A DNA stretch of 64,000 nucleotides from Burkholderia plantarii. GTDB lineage: Bacteria; Pseudomonadota; Gammaproteobacteria; Burkholderiales; Burkholderiaceae. Both the position numbers and the translations under genes were made by a program. A model generated the notes under the pieces. It was not told the DNA's origin and ran no database searches. It worked only from the letters and a program-made list of their open reading frames with translations. Location: the NCBI RefSeq assembly GCF_001411805.1, contig NZ_CP007213.1:3472001-3536000 (forward strand), given 5' to 3'. Of this stretch, positions 55,468 to 64,000 are shown piece by piece (positions within the stretch are counted from its first letter, which is position 1; each line of letters begins with the position of its first letter).

Positions 55468-56418
55468 CTACATCAGCGTATACAGCAGGACAATATTGAC
55501 GGCCAGCATCACGAGCGCGGTGGGCGCCTGCGCGCGGATCACGCCGTATTTGTCGGGCAATTCGAGCAGCGCCGCCGGCACGATGTTGTAGTTGGCGGCC
55601 ATCGGCGTGAGCAGCGTGCCGCAATAGCCCGAGAACATGCCGATCGCCACCATCGGCGCGGGGTTCGCATGGAACACGCCGACCAGCACCGGCACGCCGA
55701 TGCCGCCCGTCATCACCGGGAAAGCCGCGAAGCCGTTGCCCATGATCACCGTGAAGAGCGCCATGCCGACGCAGTAGACGGCCACCGCCACGAAGCGCAG
55801 GTCGAGGTTCACGTAGGCGGTGGTGAGGTGCGCCACCGCCTTGCCCACGCCGGCGTCGGCGAACACCAGGCCGAGCATGCCGAGCATCTGCGGCAGCACC
55901 ACCGCCCACGACAGCGCGTCCACCAGCCGCCGCGCCTCATGCACGCCCTGCCGCGCCGAGTCATGCGTGAGCCGGCAGGCGAAGCCGAACGCGATCACGC
56001 AGCCGATGCCGAACGCCACCAGCGTGACGTTCTTCGGATCGAGCAGCGCCACGCCGCCGACCACCAGATGCGGCGCGAGCAGCGTGCCGAGCACGGTGAC
56101 GAACGGGATCGTCAGCGCGGGCAGGAACAGGCGGTTGCCGAGGCGCGCGGCGCTGGCGCGGCGCGCCGGCTCGGCCGGCACGTCGGGTTTGGCCCCCACC
56201 ACGCCGCCGAACCCGGCCACCAGCGCCATCGCCACCACCAGCGCGCCGACCAGCGCGGGCGGCAGGCGGTCGCCGGCCAGGAACACGATGCCGTAGACGG
56301 TCCAGAAGCCGCCGGCGAGGAAGCGCTTCGGATGCCGGCGGTCGGCCACGATGATCGCGCCGATCGTGACGAGCAGCAGCCCGAGCAGCCAGAAGAACAG
56401 GGTGAGCGAGACGGTCAT
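55468..56418 (-). CDS. DUF979 family membrane protein, probable pyroglutamate permease subunit
   Basis: The 316-residue protein has about nine hydrophobic helices, beginning LFFWLLGLLLVTIGAIIVADRRHPKRFLAGGFW. The stretches MGNGFAAFPVMTGGIG and GYCGTLLTPMAANYNIVPAALLEL are the DUF979 signature, with a carboxylate-transporter look. DUF979 and DUF969 proteins always come as a pair and are presumed to form one transporter. The next genes upstream are DUF969 (ATGA overlap) and 5-oxoprolinase, so 5-oxoproline is the likely cargo. Confidence 0.82.
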   Translation of the reverse strand: MTVSLTLFFWLLGLLLVTIGAIIVADRRHPKRFLAGGFWTVYGIVFLAGDRLPPALVGALVVAMALVAGFGGVVGAKPDVPAEPARRASAARLGNRLFLPALTIPFVTVLGTLLAPHLVVGGVALLDPKNVTLVAFGIGCVIAFGFACRLTHDSARQGVHEARRLVDALSWAVVLPQMLGMLGLVFADAGVGKAVAHLTTAYVNLDLRFVAVAVYCVGMALFTVIMGNGFAAFPVMTGGIGVPVLVGVFHANPAPMVAIGMFSGYCGTLLTPMAANYNIVPAALLELPDKYGVIRAQAPTALVMLAVNIVLLYTLM

Positions 56419-57176
56419 GCCTGGTCTCCTTGCGCGTGGCCCGCCGCGGGCGAGGATGCGGATGCGGACGCCGATGACGCCGCGGCGCCCGGCACGGCCT
56501 GCCGCGCGAGCCAGCCGTCGAGCCGCCAGAGCCGGAAGCCGTGGACGAGGAACGCCGCCAGCGCGGTGGGCAGGCCATACAGCGCGACCTGCATCGGCTC
56601 GACGACGATGCCGGCCTCGCGCAGGAACGTGACCATCAGCACGATCGCGCCGAACGCCACGAACACGTCCTCGCCGAAGAACAGCCCGACGTTGTCGGCC
56701 GACGCCGCGAACGCGCGCAGCCGCTGGCGCACCGCGTCGCCGAGCTGGCCGAAGCGCGTCTCGGCGGCGCCCTCGGCCATCGGCGCGACCAGCGGGCGGA
56801 CCATCTGCGGATGGCCGCCCAGGCCGGTCAGCCCGAGCGCGGCGGTCAGCTCGCGCACCAGCAGGTAGGCCAGCAGCAGCCGGCCCGGGGTGGCCGCGCG
56901 GATCCCGCCGATCCAGATCTGCGCGCGCTCGCGCAGCCCGTGCCGTTCGAGCAGGCCGATCACCGCGAGCGGCAGCAGGATGATGAGCGGAATGGTGCGC
57001 GTCTTCAGGAAGCCGGCGCCGATCGCGGCCAGCACGGACAGCGGCGGGAAATGCGCGGCCAGGCCGGTGGCGATCGCCGCGAGCGTGACGATCAGCATCG
57101 GATTGAAGCGCAACGCGAAACCGGCGACGATCAGCGCCACGCCGATCAGCGGAGTCAGGTTTACGGCGGACTGCAT
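56415..57176 (-). CDS. DUF969 family membrane protein, probable pyroglutamate permease subunit
   Basis: The 253-residue protein starts MQSAVNLTPLIGVALI at 57176. It has about six helices and the DUF969 features RTIPLIILLPLAVIGLLERHGLRERA, GLGGHPQMVRPLVAPMAEGAAE and ASADNVGLFFGEDVFVAFGA. Its C-terminus is an Ala/Ser-rich tail. It overlaps DUF979 by four bases. It lies 234 bases downstream of the 5-oxoprolinase stop on the same strand. Confidence 0.82.
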   Translation of the reverse strand: MQSAVNLTPLIGVALIVAGFALRFNPMLIVTLAAIATGLAAHFPPLSVLAAIGAGFLKTRTIPLIILLPLAVIGLLERHGLRERAQIWIGGIRAATPGRLLLAYLLVRELTAALGLTGLGGHPQMVRPLVAPMAEGAAETRFGQLGDAVRQRLRAFAASADNVGLFFGEDVFVAFGAIVLMVTFLREAGIVVEPMQVALYGLPTALAAFLVHGFRLWRLDGWLARQAVPGAAASSASASASSPAAGHAQGDQA

Positions 57177-57410
57177 CGGTGGTTCTCCTGGTGGGTCATG
57201 AGCGCCCCGCCGGGTCGGCGGAACGGCCTTCGTCGCGCGCGGCGCGTCCCGACTTCGGACGCGTGCCGCGCGCTGCGTTGCTGCTTGATGCGGGCTGCTG
57301 GATACGTCGCCGCCTGCCGCATGCACGGCGTCGGCCGCGGCGCGCCCCGCATCCGACGCACGGATCGTGCCGGCCGCGCACGGCGGCCGGCACGCGTTCT
57401 TCAGTCCACC

Positions 57411-61094
<3,684 letters not shown>

Positions 61095-62219
61095 TCCATC
61101 ATCTCCATGTGCCGCCCCGCCGGCCGGCGCCGCCGGGGCGCCGCCAGCGGCACGGCGGGTGTTGTGCTGGGGCGGATTGTCGGCGGGTGGATGGAATCGC
61201 GTCGATGCAGAAAAATAAATCCGGCGCATAACGAAATGCTATCCGGAGGCGAGGCGGCGCGTGGGCGGCCCCGGGCCGGGGCCGGGCCGCATTGGTCACG
61301 GCCGGCTGCGGGTGAAGCGCGGCGGGATCGGGAGCAGCCGCGCCCGGATCAAGGCCGGCATTGGCACCCGATTCGGGCCCGCCTCGATCCGGTTTCGACT
61401 CCCGATTTAAGCGCGGATCAGGACCTCGTTGCGATCGGCATTGGATTGGAATGGGGTCGTTATTGGCGCCGGATTGGCCTTCGATTTTCGGTTGGCAGCG
61501 CATTACTCCCGGTTTGACTTCGAATTAGCGACGGATTGATTGCGGGCCGGACCCGATTGGCCGAAATCGCCACGGGATTGCCGCCACGGGATTGCCGCGA
61601 TGGGATCGGTGCCGGCTTTGCCGCGAGCGGCGCCCTTGTCTCGTCCTCCGCCCGTCCTCACCCGGCCTGCCACGGCTCGAACAAGCGGCGGAACCGTTCG
61701 TTTCGCCGGCCCGACGTCATGGCGGCGATCGCGCCGGACCGGCCGCCGCCGGGCCGGCAAGCCGCGCCGGAGGTGACGTTTTTTTGGCCCCAGGGCCGAA
61801 AAATATGGCGTGCGACCCGCACCACACCCACGCCGGGCGTGGGTTTTCGGGCTAAATTTTACGAATTTCCATTTATGTAACAAACTCCGTCGGTTCTTGC
61901 GGCAGCATAGGAGACATTGGGCCAGGTGCCGACGCGAGACGGGCGTGACGCGTGTCGACCGGCGCGAGAAAACGGGGTCGCGCCCATCGATCCGGAATCG
62001 CATGAACGATCGGACGAATTTCGTAAGTGTTCTGTTATTTAAAATCGGCGCAAACGCTGTCATGCGAAAAAATTACCGGGTCGCCGTGAGGGATCGGTAA
62101 ATTCAGTCGATGAAGTTTGCTAATGAATTCGTTGGACGTCATACTCAAAAAATTTGTCGTTTACGCCTGCTAATTTTTGGAACCGGACCCCGACGCCCGG
62201 ATTTCTTCAGATTGATCGA
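61095..62219. other. Long intergenic region upstream of the cellulose operon
   Basis: These 1.1 kb separate the divergent 5-oxoprolinase and bcs transcripts. From about 61350 to 61610 there are some ten copies of short ATTGG/ATTGC words, often within GGATTGG or CGATTGGCC, plus a direct repeat of CCACGGGATTGCCG at 61569-61600. A small hairpin with T and A flanks (TTTTTGGCCC...GGGCC) is near 61785-61800. From 61850 to 62200 the sequence is AT-richer and should hold the bcs promoter. I find no gene. Confidence 0.5.
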
Positions 62220-62690
62220 GTGAGCCAGTTTTCCATGCCGACCGCCGTTGATTTCCTGCTCGAACAGAATCTCTCGTCCCAATGGCGTGGTTTCCTGCTC
62301 GCCCTGGCCAAGGAGTTCGAGTCCCAGCTCAGCCCCGACGAATTGCGCCACTTAATGTTTCGCGTGGGATGCCGTTATGCCGGGGAGCAGCCGCTGCCGC
62401 CCTGCGACTCCACCGCCGAGCTGGCGGCGGCGCTGAACGCGCACTGGGCGTCGACGCGCTGGGGCTACGTCGAGCTGTCCGACGAGGGCGATCACCTGCG
62501 CATCGTCCACAGCGGCGCGCCGATGTCGGCGTTCGGCAGCGGCGCGCGGGCCTGGATGCCGGCGTTCCTGCAGGGCAGCTACCAGACCTGGCTCGACGCG
62601 ATGGGCGCGACGCAACTGAGCGTGGTGCAGACCGATACGGAGGAGCACGGCTTCGCCGTCGAGTTCCGCCTGTCGCCCGAAGCCGTCTGA
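62220..62690 (+). CDS. bcsD: Cellulose synthase subunit BcsD
   Basis: The protein is MSQFSMPTAVDFLLEQ (GTG start at 62220), followed by SSQWRGFLLALAKEFESQLSPDELRHLMFRVG and ending VVQTDTEEHGFAVEFRLSPEAV. The GTG start gives 156 residues, the usual BcsD length; the ATG at 62235 is an alternative, and neither has a strong ribosome site. BcsD forms an octameric ring in the periplasm or cytoplasmic face that helps align glucan chains leaving the synthase. It is the first gene of the bcs operon running off the window. Confidence 0.85.
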   Translation: MSQFSMPTAVDFLLEQNLSSQWRGFLLALAKEFESQLSPDELRHLMFRVGCRYAGEQPLPPCDSTAELAAALNAHWASTRWGYVELSDEGDHLRIVHSGAPMSAFGSGARAWMPAFLQGSYQTWLDAMGATQLSVVQTDTEEHGFAVEFRLSPEAV

Positions 62691-62755
62691 CGCGCGCCGC
62701 CTCTCCCATTCGACACGACCGGGCGCAATCGGCCCTAGCGACTTTCTCGAAACGT

Positions 62756-63841
62756 ATGAATACCTCCCGCGATGTCAAAGCACTCTTCGATCGGTTCGGA
62801 GGAGATGCCAGCAGCTACCAGGAAATCCGCATGGAAAACGAGGCGCTCGACGCCCGTCGGCGGTGGCCCCTGCTCGGCATGATCGATCCGCGCCAGACCG
62901 AGGTGGCCGCCGCCGCGGGTTCGCCGGCCCCGGCCGCCGAGGCCGACGCGGGGAACCCGGCCCGGCCCGCCCCGGCGGGCACGCGCGGCCAGGACGCCTC
63001 GCGCAACCGCACGCACGCCGTGCTGCGCAGCACGGCGCCGCTCTTCACGCGCTCGCCGCGCCGCGACGTGCCGCCGGTGATCGTCAAGGAAGCGGCGCCC
63101 GCCGCGCCGGAAGGCTCGACCTATCGCTTCTCGCCGCCGCCCGGCTCGCCCGCCGGGGACGTCACGAGCCCGGCGGACGAGCCGCTGGCGGCACCGGCCG
63201 CGGCGGCCACCGGCACCGACCTCGCACCGGCGGCCGCCGGGCCGATACTGGCGGCGATTGCGCAGCCTGCGATCGCACCGCGCTTCGCGCAACCCGCGCG
63301 CGTGACCGACGTCCCCGACCTCTCGGCGGCCGACGCCGCGGCGCTGGCCGCGCCGCGCGAGCCGGCCGTGCTCGAGACCGTGCCGGTCCAGGCCGTGGTG
63401 CCCGAAGCCGCGCCGCGGATCACGCCGGCGAGCACCGCCCACACCTCGTCGGCATTCGCCCGCCTCGTCTCGCCGGGCCGCGCGCGCGCCGCCTCGACGG
63501 GCATCTTCCCGGCGCCGCTCGGCAACGCGCAGCGGCTGCCCGCGCGCCAGCCGCTCGGCGCGGCGCCGATGGCGGCGCCGGCTGCCCCGGCAGCCAAGGC
63601 GCGCCCCGCGCAGTCGTCCGTGCCGTCGCTGAAGAAGCTGGCCGGCGCGCCGGCCGCCCCGGCGCGACCGAGCGAGGCGGCCGGCGCCGCGCACGGCGAG
63701 GAACGCCTCGATTCGCTGTTCTCGCGCCTGCGCCGTGGCGGCGCGGCGCCCTCGCCGCAGATCACCGTGACGCAGCCGGCCGCCGCGCCGAAGGCCGCCG
63801 CGCGCCGGCCGTGGTTCCTGCGCGGGGCGAGCCAGTCATGA
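62756..63841 (+). CDS. bcsP: Cellulose biosynthesis protein BcsP
   Basis: This 361-residue protein starts MNTSRDVKALFDRFGGDASSYQEI, the conserved head of BcsP. Beyond the first 45 residues it is a long Ala/Pro-rich, probably disordered stretch, with a short conserved tail near EERLDSLFSRLRRG. BcsP is found between bcsD and bcsQ in Proteobacterial cellulose operons and is thought to help place the synthase. The stop overlaps the bcsQ start (ATGA). Confidence 0.82.
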   Translation: MNTSRDVKALFDRFGGDASSYQEIRMENEALDARRRWPLLGMIDPRQTEVAAAAGSPAPAAEADAGNPARPAPAGTRGQDASRNRTHAVLRSTAPLFTRSPRRDVPPVIVKEAAPAAPEGSTYRFSPPPGSPAGDVTSPADEPLAAPAAAATGTDLAPAAAGPILAAIAQPAIAPRFAQPARVTDVPDLSAADAAALAAPREPAVLETVPVQAVVPEAAPRITPASTAHTSSAFARLVSPGRARAASTGIFPAPLGNAQRLPARQPLGAAPMAAPAAPAAKARPAQSSVPSLKKLAGAPAAPARPSEAAGAAHGEERLDSLFSRLRRGGAAPSPQITVTQPAAAPKAAARRPWFLRGASQS

Positions 63842-64000
63842 AGGTAGTCAGCGTCGTATCGGCGAAGGGCGGCGTCGGCAAGACCACGGTCGCCGCGAAC
63901 CTCGCGTCGGTACTGGCCGCGCAGGGCCGCCACGTGGTCGCCATCGATCTCGACCCGCAGAACTCGCTGCGCCTGTATTTCGGCGTGCCGCTCGACAGCG
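63838..64000 (+). CDS. bcsQ: BcsQ, MinD/ParA-like ATPase (5' part, cut by window end)
   Basis: The first 54 residues are visible: MKVVSVVSAKGGVGKTT, with the deviant Walker A motif KGGVGKT of MinD/ParA ATPases, then HVVAIDLDPQNSLRLYFG. BcsQ localises cellulose synthesis to a cell pole. It is translationally coupled to bcsP and continues beyond the window. Confidence 0.88.
   Translation, partial: MKVVSVVSAKGGVGKTTVAANLASVLAAQGRHVVAIDLDPQNSLRLYFGVPLDS

Overview
The window is high-GC, densely packed DNA typical of Burkholderia. The resemblances point to the plant-associated gladioli/glumae/plantarii group: a DUF4148 protein, a Gram-negative porin, CheV with two chemoreceptors, and a bcsD-bcsP-bcsQ cellulose locus. 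The species assignment is an inference. I saw no rRNA, tRNA or CRISPR array. Statements of similarity rest on remembered family sequences; no search was run.

Layout. 0-3.5 kb: end of a class II aldolase gene, an MFS transporter and a convergent GntR regulator, then an unknown gene. 3.8-9.4 kb: leftward block with a sensor kinase, a sigma-54 response regulator, two related proteins made of a duplicated module, and an MFS transporter. 9.6-12.5 kb: dead IS6-type transposase, diguanylate cyclase, small secreted protein. 12.9-15.3 kb: isochorismatase-family enzyme and LysR flanked by two XapX genes, one of them frameshifted.

15.5-22.7 kb is the highlight. A leftward operon (luxR - glutamate kinase - carA - carB - carC - EamA transporter - ArgJ/OAT2-like) encodes the complete core of simple carbapenem biosynthesis. 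CarB makes carboxymethylproline from malonyl-CoA and pyrroline-5-carboxylate, CarA closes the beta-lactam, and CarC epimerises and desaturates. Catalytic residues match the characterised enzymes position by position. CarD/CarE and the CarF/CarG immunity proteins are not in the window. A dedicated glutamate kinase and an ornithine-acetyltransferase of the clavulanate-cluster (OAT2) kind stand in the operon instead. A perfect 20-bp lux box with an embedded TTGACA lies just upstream of luxR, so quorum-sensing control is strongly suggested; no luxI is in the window.

23.2-26.9 kb: a small membrane protein, a cytochrome P450, a TetR regulator with matching palindromes at both its own and the P450 promoter, and a Tat-exported catalase-like peroxidase. 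26.9-34.5 kb: D-lactate dehydrogenase, LysR, a two-subunit AcnX dehydratase (probably cis-3-hydroxy-L-proline dehydratase), EamA transporter, AraC, and an EAL phosphodiesterase. 34.6-35.2 kb: wrecked cytochrome c gene. 35.9-47.3 kb: chemoreceptor, an orphan 2-oxoglutarate-dehydrogenase-E1-like enzyme, SDR, an AraC lacking its usual N-terminus, CheV, flavin reductase-like protein, DUF4148 protein, second chemoreceptor, porin.

48.0-54.4 kb: a three-gene ATGA-coupled island (DUF6361-like, phospholipase-D-like, large helicase), a probable antiphage system. 54.4-61.1 kb: LysR, DUF979/DUF969 membrane pair and 5-oxoprolinase, probably a pyroglutamate uptake and use operon. 62.2-64 kb: start of a cellulose synthesis operon, cut by the window end.
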